NCBI GenBank assembly: GCA_030584105.1
Contig: CP129491.1
Coordinates: forward strand, 3,303,736-3,367,735
Length of the DNA stretch: 64,000 bases
From: UTCHB3 sp002050155
GTDB taxonomy: Bacteria; Bacteroidota; Ignavibacteria; Ignavibacteriales; Ignavibacteriaceae
Reading direction: 5' to 3'
This document shows, piece after piece, positions 16,896-24,563 of the stretch. The translations under genes and the position numbers were made by a program. Numbering within the stretch: position 1 is the first letter of the stretch; every line of letters starts with the position of its first letter. The notes under the pieces were generated by a model that was not told where the DNA came from, did not search any database, and saw only the letters and a program-made list of their open reading frames with translations.

Positions 16896-17046
16896 CAGGC
16901 AGATAACAGGCAGATAACAGGCAGATAACAGGCAGATAACAGGCAGATAACAGGCAGATAACAAGTAAATAACCGGTTGACAACTGATAGACGACACCCA
17001 AATAACAGATAAGTAACATGCAAATAACACGCAAGCAACAGGTAAG
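16893..17046 (+). repeat. 11-bp tandem repeat, 14 units, filling the murC-ftsQ gap
   Basis: Starting exactly at the murC stop codon, TAACAGGCAGA occurs six times perfectly (16893-16958). Eight diverged 11-mers follow in strict phase (16959-17046), most beginning TAAC or CAAC. The tract ends 6 bp before the ftsQ ATG. The unit is close to one DNA helical turn. With period 11 the TAA cycles through all frames. Confidence 0.95.
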
Positions 17047-17052
17047 TGAAAA

Positions 17053-17835
17053 ATGAAAAAAAGAAAGATCATCCCTGCATTGATATTTCTTGTGATTCTT
17101 GCTGCTGTGGTTACGGCACTTCCGGGTTTTCTCTTTAAAAAAGAGATTTCTCAGAAAGTGAAAAGTTACGAAATGACCGGTGCGAATCTGATCGAGCCGG
17201 GTGATTATGTTCGATTCTGCAGAGTTAATGCAGATAAAGGGGAGTTTCCGGATATAAGCATTTTTTACGACAGGATGCTGAACCATCCCTATATCAAAAA
17301 TCTTGAAATGGCGCTTGGTGAAGGGGGAAAAGCCCGGATTAAAATTACCGAAAAGGAAATTGTTGCCTCGGTTTCTGTTGGCGGCAAGTTGATGCTTCTT
17401 TCCAAGGAATTGGAAGTTCTGCCCGTGATGAAAGAATTGAAAAATTTTGACTGGCCCGTTATTCTGAACACAAAGGCTGAGAAAGTGAATTATTTTTCAC
17501 CTTTTCCGGACTCAACGATTCTGACGGGTTATAAAATTGCTTCGGCATGCAACATTTTGGGTGGGGACCTTGCCGCGAATCTCTCGGAGATTGATTTAAG
17601 AAGAGGAGGAAATGTTGTACTGGTTTTCTCTGATATGAAGCCGCCCGTAATAATGGATAAAAATTCGATTGCCGGGCAAATACTTGCACTGAAAAAAATC
17701 AGAGAAATGGGTAAAGAGCTTGAAATTAATGATAAAGTAGAATATATCGACTTACGGTACTCGGGGAAAGTTTACTTGGGAAAGTCGAAGAAATCGGAAA
17801 AGAAGGATGACAAAAGAGATAATAACAGGTCTTGA
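17053..17835 (+). CDS. ftsQ: Divisome protein FtsQ/DivIB-like
   Basis: A 260-residue bitopic protein with a basic N-terminus, one transmembrane helix (about 6-26, IIPALIFLVILAAVVTALPG) and a periplasmic part. That part has a POTRA-like region (SYEMTGANLIEPGDYVRFCRV, FYDRMLNHPYIKNLEMALG) and a beta-rich domain with ARIKITEKEIVASVSVGGKL. The YIKN/ITEKE pattern matches the FtsQ beta domain after POTRA. Similarity is weak overall and the name also relies on position before ftsA. FtsQ recruits FtsL and late divisome proteins. It overlaps ftsA by 29 bp. Confidence 0.85.
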   Translation: MKKRKIIPALIFLVILAAVVTALPGFLFKKEISQKVKSYEMTGANLIEPGDYVRFCRVNADKGEFPDISIFYDRMLNHPYIKNLEMALGEGGKARIKITEKEIVASVSVGGKLMLLSKELEVLPVMKELKNFDWPVILNTKAEKVNYFSPFPDSTILTGYKIASACNILGGDLAANLSEIDLRRGGNVVLVFSDMKPPVIMDKNSIAGQILALKKIREMGKELEINDKVEYIDLRYSGKVYLGKSKKSEKKDDKRDNNRS

Positions 17836-19111
17836 TATTGGTGCCACGATGGTTCGTGCGGTTATAGCGCAGAAAGAAGACAAAAACAAAGTTAAAGTTC
17901 TTGGTTTTGGCGAAGCTCGCTGCGATGGCTTGATTAAGGGTGAGGTTGTTAACATTATTTCGACATCCGAAGCTGTGAAAACCGCTTTGAAAATGGCGGA
18001 GGAAGATGCCGGTCAGGAAGCAAAAAACATTATTGTGGGTGTTTCGGGTGAAAATACTAAAAGCATGCGCACGAGAAATTATGTAACGATAAGCAACGAC
18101 GATGGAATTGTTACCGTTGATGATTTGAAAAAACTGCGAAACGACCTCAGAAACATTCCGATTTCAAGAGATGATTTGGCACTGCACATCCTTCATGAGG
18201 AGTTTTTTGCTGACCGTCAGGGTAAAATTACCCGCCCGGTTGGGGTTGCCTGTTCAAGATTAGAAGCAGCAAACTACATCGTTACGGCGCCCGTTAATTC
18301 CGTGAAAAATCTAAGGAAAGCGATTGAAAAGGCAGGTTATAAATTTTCAAGCCTGAAACTTCAGTCTCTTGCAGCCGCTTCGGCAGTGTTAGACCCCAAC
18401 GAAAAAGAGCTTGGTGTTCTGCTGATTGATTTGGGTGCCGGTACAACTGATGTGCTGATTTATCAGGCAAGCGCATTGCGTTTCTCAAGGGTTTTCGGGA
18501 TAGCCGGTAACACCATTTCGAACGACATTAAGGAGGTTTTGAGGGTAGTTTACGAGGATGCCGAAAAACTGAAAACTGAGTACGGATATGCCATTGAAAG
18601 TGCAATTGTTAAGGATGTTCAGGTATCTGTAGCAGGGGTAGGACCGCGCCCAACCACGAAAATTCCCATAAGCCTTCTCATGCAGATTATTAACGGGCGG
18701 GTAGAAGAGTTGTTTCGCTTAATCAAACAAGAGATTGAAAAAGATGAGGTGAAAAACAAAGTGGGAGCCGGCATTGTAATTACCGGCGGTGGTGCTCTCT
18801 TAAAAGGTATTGCAGATTTGGCGGTAAAAGTTTTCGGCCTTCCGACGAGAATTGGGTTGCCGTTGGAAGAGCATTTTGAAGGCGATATTCAAAAACTTGA
18901 TAAACCGGAGTATGCTTCAGTGCTTGGTTTGCTTCTGCCGGTAGAGGATGATTATTTCTCTAAAGAGGATGATGAAGAAGCGGAGAAGAAAAAATCTGAC
19001 CGTTTCTGGAATAGAAGAGAAACGAAAGTAAAAAAGCCAAAAGTTGAAAAAAATAAAGGCTCTCTCAAAGATTTTCTCGAAAATGTGAAAAGAAAGTTTG
19101 ATGAACTCTGA
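17807..19111 (+). CDS. ftsA: Cell-division actin homologue FtsA
   Basis: A 434-residue actin/Hsp70-fold protein. It opens EIITGLDIGATMVRAVIAQ (phosphate 1), has the 1C subdomain, LGVLLIDLGAGTTDVLIY near residue 205 (phosphate 2) and AGIVITGGGALLKGIADLA near 321 (adenosine loop). It ends with a charged linker and the amphipathic membrane-binding helix SLKDFLENVKRKFDEL. FtsA tethers FtsZ filaments to the inner membrane. Its TGA (19109-19111) lies within the next ORF, which starts at 19101. Confidence 0.95.
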   Translation: MTKEIITGLDIGATMVRAVIAQKEDKNKVKVLGFGEARCDGLIKGEVVNIISTSEAVKTALKMAEEDAGQEAKNIIVGVSGENTKSMRTRNYVTISNDDGIVTVDDLKKLRNDLRNIPISRDDLALHILHEEFFADRQGKITRPVGVACSRLEAANYIVTAPVNSVKNLRKAIEKAGYKFSSLKLQSLAAASAVLDPNEKELGVLLIDLGAGTTDVLIYQASALRFSRVFGIAGNTISNDIKEVLRVVYEDAEKLKTEYGYAIESAIVKDVQVSVAGVGPRPTTKIPISLLMQIINGRVEELFRLIKQEIEKDEVKNKVGAGIVITGGGALLKGIADLAVKVFGLPTRIGLPLEEHFEGDIQKLDKPEYASVLGLLLPVEDDYFSKEDDEEAEKKKSDRFWNRRETKVKKPKVEKNKGSLKDFLENVKRKFDEL

Positions 19112-19667
19112 GAGAACAACACTTTTTGTTATCGGAGCTAAACTCTCGAATTGTACCGAAAATTTTGTTTCATCTCTGCCGAAAGGGATGTCGTTGGTTC
19201 ATGTCGGAACAGACCCGGAAGAATTAAAACAATTTTCTTCCGGCAGAAAATTAATTGTAAACGGGGGGATAAGGGATTTTTACACCGACGACTCGGTACT
19301 GTTTGTAAATCAAAAAGAGTTTGACAATCTGTTGCTGGCAATCGAATATTTTCTGAAAGATCAGAAAGCGATGATTTGTCTTTTTGCAACGGGTGACCCT
19401 CTCTCACTGGCAATCACGCCGATGTTAGCGAGAGTTTCAGATGAAAAAGATATCGACGCGAGTTTCCTCGGAGTTAAAACAGAGGAAGAAGACCGCAGAA
19501 TAACGGAAGAAACTCTGAATTATTTTTTGAAAAACAGGTATCGTCTTTATTTGCTTGAGAGGGAAGATGGTGATTTTTCACTTCAGGCGAACGAAGAAAA
19601 AATAAACGACACTTCTTTTAAAAGTGTAATTAATCTGGTAGTTAAAAGTTTTAAACAGGCTGAATAA
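19101..19667 (+). CDS. Putative degenerate FtsZ GTPase-domain protein between ftsA and ftsZ
   Basis: A 188-residue protein of no family I know. ATG 19101 is used (a TTG precedes it), overlapping the ftsA end by 11 bp. By eye it parallels the N-terminal half of the FtsZ encoded next door. FVIGAKLSNCTENFVSSLPKG sits against KVVGVGGGGCNAINSMIKQG. Then LVHVGTDPEELKQFSSGRKL sits against FVAVNTDAQSINASQAGKTL, and LFATGDPLSLAITPMLARV against ITAGMGGGTGTGASPVIAQV. The last part (ETLNYFLKNRYRLYLLERED, then a helix near 165-188) would match the FtsZ stretch up to helix H7. The GTP-binding GGGTGTG box is gone (ATGDPLSLAI), as is the whole C-terminal activation domain. It may be a non-nucleotide-binding FtsZ partner or regulator. 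The relation to FtsZ is inferred and the function unknown. Confidence 0.6.
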   Translation: MNSERTTLFVIGAKLSNCTENFVSSLPKGMSLVHVGTDPEELKQFSSGRKLIVNGGIRDFYTDDSVLFVNQKEFDNLLLAIEYFLKDQKAMICLFATGDPLSLAITPMLARVSDEKDIDASFLGVKTEEEDRRITEETLNYFLKNRYRLYLLEREDGDFSLQANEEKINDTSFKSVINLVVKSFKQAE

Positions 19668-19691
19668 AAAATCTATTAAACGGAGGTAATT

Positions 19692-21023
19692 ATGCCATTT
19701 GCAATGCTCGAAAATGAAGAACCGAAACTTCAGGCAAACTTAAAGGTTGTTGGAGTCGGTGGTGGCGGGTGCAATGCAATAAATTCAATGATTAAGCAAG
19801 GGATCTCGGGTGTTGAGTTCGTTGCTGTTAACACCGATGCGCAAAGCATCAATGCAAGCCAGGCCGGAAAAACACTGGTTATTGGCACTAAAACCACACG
19901 GGGTTTAGGTGCCGGAGCTAACCCGGAAGTTGGCAGAGAGGCTGCCGAAGAAGACAGAGCAAAAATTGAAGAGGTGCTGCAGGGGGCAGAAATGGTGTTT
20001 ATTACCGCCGGTATGGGTGGCGGCACCGGCACCGGTGCAAGCCCGGTTATTGCTCAAGTGGCTAAATCTATAGGAGCGTTGGTTGTTGCAATTGTTACAA
20101 AACCTTTCACTTACGAAGGACCAACGAGAACTAAAAACGCCGAAGGGGGTATAAACGAACTTAAGAAGTATGTTGACTCGATTATCGTTATCAGAAACGC
20201 AAAACTGCATGAACTTTTAGACGGTAACACACCGGCATTTGCGGGATACGACAAACCGAATGAGATACTTTACGAAGCTACAAAAGGTATTGCCGAGATT
20301 ATAACAATACACGGCAGAATAAATGTTGACTTCGCAGATGTAAGAACGGTTATGCAAGCCAGCGGTATGGCGCTTATGGGAACCGGTACTGCTGCCGGCG
20401 AAAACCGTGCTATTGAAGCAGCGCAAAAAGCCATCAGCAGTCCACTGCTCGAAGGGATGGATATAAGAGGTGCAAAGGCTATGTTAGTGAACATTACTGC
20501 TTCGAGCAACCTTACTATGAAAGAAATAGAAGAAGGTATGACCGCAATTCACGAAGCTGCAGGGCAGGAAGTTAACATCATTTTAGGAATGGTGGAAAAA
20601 GAGGAGATGAACGATTATGTTTCATTCACAGTGATAGCTACCGGTTTCCAAGCGGATGCAAACCGGGATTTGGGCTCTGCCGGGATAGTACAGGTTCCGC
20701 CTGTTCCTTCGATTTTTGGCTCCGGTAGTTCCGAGAATAACACCGGTCAGGAGAGAAAAACCAGCATTGTCGATTTAGTTTTTAGCAATCAGGCTTCAAA
20801 TACAGTTGATATGAATAACCTTGATGTGCCGACAATATTAAGAGATACATTGAAAAAAGAACAGAAAATGCGTGATCCTGAGGTTCCGCAACAAAAGTTA
20901 GAGAATGAAGGTAAAACTGACGAATCAATTAATCAATTGAAATTCCGAAGTAACCCTAACTCAGTACCGAAAGATGAAGAAGAAGACCGAAGCGCTTCGT
21001 TTCTCAGAAATATTATGGATTAA
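19692..21023 (+). CDS. ftsZ: Cell-division tubulin homologue FtsZ
   Basis: A 443-residue protein with a strong ribosome-binding site (CGGAGGT, 19681-19687). The GTPase domain has GVGGGGCNAINSM near residue 22, VNTDAQ, the tubulin signature AGMGGGTGTGASPVIA near 115 and the R/N/D contact regions. The C-terminal domain supplies NITASSNLTMKEIEEG and a T7-loop region. A variable linker runs from about 330 to 425, and the conserved tail peptide DRSASFLRNIMD at the end would bind FtsA. It is the last gene of the dcw run; a hairpin terminator follows at 21125. Confidence 0.97.
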   Translation: MPFAMLENEEPKLQANLKVVGVGGGGCNAINSMIKQGISGVEFVAVNTDAQSINASQAGKTLVIGTKTTRGLGAGANPEVGREAAEEDRAKIEEVLQGAEMVFITAGMGGGTGTGASPVIAQVAKSIGALVVAIVTKPFTYEGPTRTKNAEGGINELKKYVDSIIVIRNAKLHELLDGNTPAFAGYDKPNEILYEATKGIAEIITIHGRINVDFADVRTVMQASGMALMGTGTAAGENRAIEAAQKAISSPLLEGMDIRGAKAMLVNITASSNLTMKEIEEGMTAIHEAAGQEVNIILGMVEKEEMNDYVSFTVIATGFQADANRDLGSAGIVQVPPVPSIFGSGSSENNTGQERKTSIVDLVFSNQASNTVDMNNLDVPTILRDTLKKEQKMRDPEVPQQKLENEGKTDESINQLKFRSNPNSVPKDEEEDRSASFLRNIMD

Positions 21024-21074
21024 TTGCCATTTAAGCATAAAATAAATTACCTCTAAATCATAAAACACGCGATT

Positions 21075-21093
21075 TATCCCAAAAAACGGGATA
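21075..21093 (+). other. Small hairpin downstream of ftsZ
   Basis: TATCCC (21075-21080) and GGGATA (21088-21093) form a 6-bp stem around an A-rich loop. No T-run follows, so it could be a pause or mRNA-end structure rather than a terminator. Confidence 0.4.
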
Positions 21094-21124
21094 GATTATT
21101 TCTACACGAAAAAACAAGTTTGGG

Positions 21125-21169
21125 CGGTGTGCATTCAGCCGGCACACCGTTCCGGACTTTTTTCTTTTT
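21125..21169 (+). terminator. Terminator after the dcw cluster
   Basis: CGGTGTGC (21125-21132) pairs with GCACACCG (21142-21149) over a 9-nt loop, followed a few bases later by TTTTTTCTTTTT. It lies about 100 bp after ftsZ and 80 bp before porD, so porD probably has its own promoter. Confidence 0.65.
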
Positions 21170-21250
21170 ACAAGGAACAACAAAAGAATTTGACGGTAAA
21201 ACCTTTAAACGATAAATTGCAACCATGGATTATAAAAATTTGGTAACAAA

Positions 21251-22126
21251 ATGAAAAAGATTTTAATATTATTTGTTTTCGCTGCCGGCATGCTCTTCCC
21301 ACAAGAGCTTGATGCAACAGTACAGGTGAATAACGAAAAACTCACAATTAAGTATCGTGAGTTGCTTTCTGATTTTGCCCCGATGATTCAAACTTATTTA
21401 AATACTACCAAGTTTTCGGGTTCTTCGTGGGAGTACGATAAAATTAAGTGCAGTTTTAATATCTTCTTTACTGCCGCGAGCGACGAGTCGAATTATTCCG
21501 CACAAGTTGTTGTTACCAGTATGCGTCAGATTTACAACAGCGACAACTATTCGCCAATGCTGAATGTTAACGACCCTACATGGAGCTTCACATACGAGAA
21601 AAACCAGGGCATTTACTTCGATCCAAATGTTTTTAATTCGTTAAATTCTTTCTTAGATTACTACGCGTATTTGATAATTGGGCTTGAAAATGATTCGTGG
21701 GAGAAAGGTTCAGGAACCCCATTTTTCCAAAAAGCATTTGATGTGGTCAATTTAGCCAATGGAAAAAGAGCCTCAGGCTGGGGAAGTGGCGGCAGCTATA
21801 ACAAAACTGACCTGATCCAGAACATTATGGATGACAAATACAGAGCTTTCCGCGACGCCACATCTGACTACCACAGAGGAATAGACCTTTTCGCAAAAAA
21901 TAAGGCTAAGGGGCAGGAACTGATTGTTAACATGATAAAGGTTTTGGATGGAATGAAATCGAAAATTGATATCAGAAGCGTTTATCTGAAAGTTTTCTTT
22001 GATGCAAAAAGTGGCGAGATTATCGAACGCCTGAAAGATTACCCTGAAAAATCAATTTTCAAAACTCTGAAAGCTGTTGACCCACCCAGGTTTGCAAAAT
22101 ATGACGAAGCAATGAGGGATGAGTAA
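21251..22126 (+). CDS. porD: Type IX secretion protein PorD (DUF4835)
   Basis: A 291-residue protein with a short signal peptide (to about residue 18). The body matches DUF4835/PorD: ELDATVQVNNEKL at the mature start, a central KCSFNIFFTAASDESNYSAQ, VTSMRQIYNSDNYSPMLNVND, the block YYAYLIIGLENDSW, HRGIDLFAKNKAKG and a C-terminal YLKVFFDAKSGEI. PorD-type proteins are periplasmic or outer-membrane-associated components linked to the type IX secretion system in FCB bacteria. This agrees with the sorting domains seen on two proteins in the window. It is alone between terminators, and its stop codon starts a repeated segment. Confidence 0.85.
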   Translation: MKKILILFVFAAGMLFPQELDATVQVNNEKLTIKYRELLSDFAPMIQTYLNTTKFSGSSWEYDKIKCSFNIFFTAASDESNYSAQVVVTSMRQIYNSDNYSPMLNVNDPTWSFTYEKNQGIYFDPNVFNSLNSFLDYYAYLIIGLENDSWEKGSGTPFFQKAFDVVNLANGKRASGWGSGGSYNKTDLIQNIMDDKYRAFRDATSDYHRGIDLFAKNKAKGQELIVNMIKVLDGMKSKIDIRSVYLKVFFDAKSGEIIERLKDYPEKSIFKTLKAVDPPRFAKYDEAMRDE

Positions 22127-22223
22127 AAGCTACCTGACCCTTGCACAAAAACGGGTTCAGTTCGTCTGATGATGAACTCAGACACTTAACAAAAGCTACT
22201 TAACCCTTGCACAAAAACCGGTT
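22125..22223 (+). repeat. Near-identical 33-bp direct repeat starting at the porD stop
   Basis: AAAAGCTACCTGACCCTTGC starts at 22125, using the last two bases of the porD TAA, and recurs with four or so changes at 22191, 66 bp later. Each copy runs on through ACAAAAAC to GGTT. The spacer between copies holds no gene. Confidence 0.75.
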
Positions 22224-22242
22224 GATTTTAAAGACTTTTCAT

Positions 22243-22282
22243 AGACTTTATTGCAAAAGCAAGCAATAAAGTCTTTTTTTTT
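22243..22282 (+). terminator. Strong terminator between porD and the GH18 gene
   Basis: A perfect 12-bp stem, AGACTTTATTGC (22243-22254) with GCAATAAAGTCT (22263-22274), 8-nt loop, followed by eight T. It ends + strand transcription from porD before the convergent GH18 gene. Confidence 0.9.
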
Positions 22283-22370
22283 GCCCCCCTGTCAACTGCT
22301 TGATTATTTCCTTAAAAGCAACCCTCGTAATTTTTGCCTGTGAGTGCAGGGAGCGCTTTCAACAGCGTTA

Positions 22371-23822
22371 TTATTTCATCAAAAGTACTTTTAGGTTTCC
22401 GGCAGTTTCGCAGGTTTCGTTAACTAAAGAGAGCCTGACCAAATAAACACCCGATGGGAACGAGTTCAGCGAAAGTTTTTCCGTAAAACTGCCCGCGGGA
22501 TGGAACCCGGCTTCCTTTCTCAACACTTCCTTTCCTGAAATATCGTAAACAGTAAGAGTTACATTCCCTGCAGTGGGTAACTGATACTCTAATGTAGTGG
22601 CGGGGTTAAAAGGATTTGGATACGCAGAAAGCAAAAGTTTTTCAGGCAGACTAATTTCAGTTTCAACAGATTGCGGTGCCAGATATTTTGTAATTTCCGC
22701 CCAAAGTTCGGGGCGTTCCCGGTCGTAGTTAAGCGCCCACATCCCGATTCCCTTCAGGTTTTTGTTCTTTGCGAATGTATATTTAAGCCCTGTTGCACGA
22801 TCGTCATCAAACCATACCTGATTGAATTGATTGTTGTTTACGGGAATAATATAATATGCGGTTTGTGAAGCCGCATGCCACTGCAAACCGTAATTTTGCG
22901 ATTGTGCCATCGCCGAAGCAAACCTTGGGCTTGCAACAAAGGATGAAATTGTGGCACCAACCTGGTTTGAGTTTGCAACCCACTCCGCTCCAAAATAGGG
23001 TACCCCGAGAACCAATTTTTCAGGTGGACAACCGCCATATTGTACATTAACAGTATTGGTTATGTTATATGTACCGCCGGTAAGAGGTGCCGGTGGTGCT
23101 GTAACGGTGCTGAATGAGCCGGCAAAATCGTAGCCCATGATGAAGATATAGTCGCAAGCAGCAGCCAAACCGGGTAGTTGCCACCCACTCCAGTTAACAG
23201 CAGGTCCCGCAAACGATACTTCTTTACCCGGATGGTTAGTGTGTATATATTGCGTAAGGCTCGCCATGAAGTTGTTAATTGCAGTTCCTCTGTCGGCAAC
23301 ATACAGAGCTTCAAAATCAACATTTACACCGTCGAAACTGTAAGTGTTAATCAGGTTGGTGAGTTTGGCAAAGAAATTGTTTTTTGCGGAATCTTTGGTT
23401 ATAAGAGAATGAATAGAAGCCGGTGCAAAGTTAACCGCAGTAAGAATCATTTTCACCCCTGCTGTGTGTGCCTGGTTTATCAGGTTCGTCCAGGGCCAGC
23501 CGGAGGGATTTGTGATGTTTCCGAGTGAATCAACTTGGAAATCAAAAGCCGCAATGTGCGTTAAAAGGTCATATTTTATGTTACTCAAGGCGCCGGGATA
23601 CTCCCAGTAAGGTAAAAAACCGAACACAACTTTCCCGGTTTGTGCGCTTTTATCAAACTGCAGAGGGATTATCCCGTCGGGTTCTTCAATCATATTTTCA
23701 ACAGAAACCTTGCCGTATCGGATTTTATCCGCCTGATGAACCGAAATATGGTTTTGCGCAAAAAGCAGGTTACCCGAAAGCGCTGCCGTAAGTAAAAATG
23801 AAGTAAAAATAGTACGCATCAT
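22371..23822 (-). CDS. Secreted GH18 glycosidase-like protein with T9SS sorting domain
   Basis: A 483-residue protein with a signal peptide (to about residue 22), then a GH18 TIM-barrel (about 60-375). The barrel contains FGFLPYW, the catalytic FDGVNVDFEAL (DGxxxDxE type, acid/base Glu at its end) and YDYIF/MGYDFAG. A C-terminal type IX sorting domain occupies about the last 85 residues (SAYPNPFNPATTLEYQLP, KVLLMK end). GH18 enzymes cut chitin or peptidoglycan-like beta-1,4 GlcNAc polymers; the YaaH-like spacing suggests a peptidoglycan- or chitin-related substrate, not determined here. ATG 23822 overlaps the stop of the NYN gene, so the two are coupled. Confidence 0.85.
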   Translation of the reverse strand: MMRTIFTSFLLTAALSGNLLFAQNHISVHQADKIRYGKVSVENMIEEPDGIIPLQFDKSAQTGKVVFGFLPYWEYPGALSNIKYDLLTHIAAFDFQVDSLGNITNPSGWPWTNLINQAHTAGVKMILTAVNFAPASIHSLITKDSAKNNFFAKLTNLINTYSFDGVNVDFEALYVADRGTAINNFMASLTQYIHTNHPGKEVSFAGPAVNWSGWQLPGLAAACDYIFIMGYDFAGSFSTVTAPPAPLTGGTYNITNTVNVQYGGCPPEKLVLGVPYFGAEWVANSNQVGATISSFVASPRFASAMAQSQNYGLQWHAASQTAYYIIPVNNNQFNQVWFDDDRATGLKYTFAKNKNLKGIGMWALNYDRERPELWAEITKYLAPQSVETEISLPEKLLLSAYPNPFNPATTLEYQLPTAGNVTLTVYDISGKEVLRKEAGFHPAGSFTEKLSLNSFPSGVYLVRLSLVNETCETAGNLKVLLMK

Positions 23823-24277
23823 TTGATTCCAAAAAGTTTTTTAAATTCATCCTGCTGTTTTTCCAACGAGCTAATCCGTTCGTTTTCTTCTTTTCCCTCG
23901 TTGTTCCTGAAATATCTTTTAATAAAATCTTCAGACTTCATTGCTTCGCAATAGCATTTTTTTGCATAGTTAAACACTTCAAAATCGGAAGAAACCACAA
24001 CAATATTTCTTGGGTTTTTCGCTCTGTCAATAGCGTTTTTAATCAAAATATCAGCGGGTCGGGCGTTAGAGTAAACAATTTCAGTTTTATTGGTTCTTAT
24101 TTTTTCGCCGGCAAATCCGTCCAAAAAGAGGGTAACTTTGTTGTTCGTTTGGTAGAAAACCGAATCGAGCCTCAGGGCAAGGTCTTCCCGCACACCGGCT
24201 CTGTCGGAGTTCATTCTACTGCTGAGTGATGGAACTTTGCCCATCAGGTTATTACCGTCAATAAAGAAAATTTTCAT
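23819..24277 (-). CDS. NYN-domain (YacP-like) ribonuclease-type protein
   Basis: A 152-residue protein. The start is set at 24277 (MKIFFIDGNNLMGKVPSL) instead of the longer ORF start at 24394, because this is where the family begins and the upstream part is repeat DNA. The PIN-like NYN features are IDGNNLMG at the start, VTLFLDGFAG, ADILIKNAIDRAKNPRNIVVVSSD and the later SEDFIKRYF. YacP/Rae1-type proteins are RNases acting on mRNA at the ribosome; whether this one cleaves RNA is inferred. A charged C-terminal helix (about 125-152) resembles the family tail. The stop overlaps the GH18 start. Confidence 0.78.
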   Translation of the reverse strand: MKIFFIDGNNLMGKVPSLSSRMNSDRAGVREDLALRLDSVFYQTNNKVTLFLDGFAGEKIRTNKTEIVYSNARPADILIKNAIDRAKNPRNIVVVSSDFEVFNYAKKCYCEAMKSEDFIKRYFRNNEGKEENERISSLEKQQDEFKKLFGIK

Positions 24278-24328
24278 ATCTAATCCGCAAAGTTGCTCAT
24301 TTTTTTCGGTTCTGCAAAGCAACAGGCT

Positions 24329-24498
24329 CAAATTACCACAGGTCATAAATTTGCATACTAAGGGGGGGGGTAAAAATCTTTGCAACCGAAGCAACCGCGC
24401 AAATTACCGCAGGTCATAAATTTGCGTACTAAGGGTGTGGTAAAAATCTTTGCAACCGAAACAACCGCGCAAATTACCGCAGGTCATAAATTTGTGCC
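24329..24498 (+). repeat. ~71-bp tandem repeat, 2.4 copies, in the NYN/sppA divergent promoter region
   Basis: CAAATTACC(A/G)CAGGTCATAAATTTG starts at 24329, 24400 and 24470. Each full unit continues through TACTAAGGG, a short G-rich run and TAAAAATCTTTGCAACCGAA. The third copy breaks off near 24494. The block lies between two divergent starts (24277 and 24564), so it may contain the promoters; TAAATTTG in each unit resembles the Bacteroidetes -7 box TAnnTTTG, but no well-spaced -33 box was found. Confidence 0.85.
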
Positions 24499-24563
24499 GC
24501 AACCCGTCGGAATTTTTTATATTAGCATTCCGTTTTAACACAAATTAAACTTTCGACGATGAT

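Noticed and set aside
16713..17286. Long - strand ORFs with repeating LPVICLLSACY
   Set aside because: They are translations of the 11-bp repeat tract and antisense murC/ftsQ.
24278..24394. N-terminal extension of the NYN protein
   Set aside because: The extra 39 residues are translated from the 71-bp repeat region and the NYN fold begins at MKIFFIDGNN.
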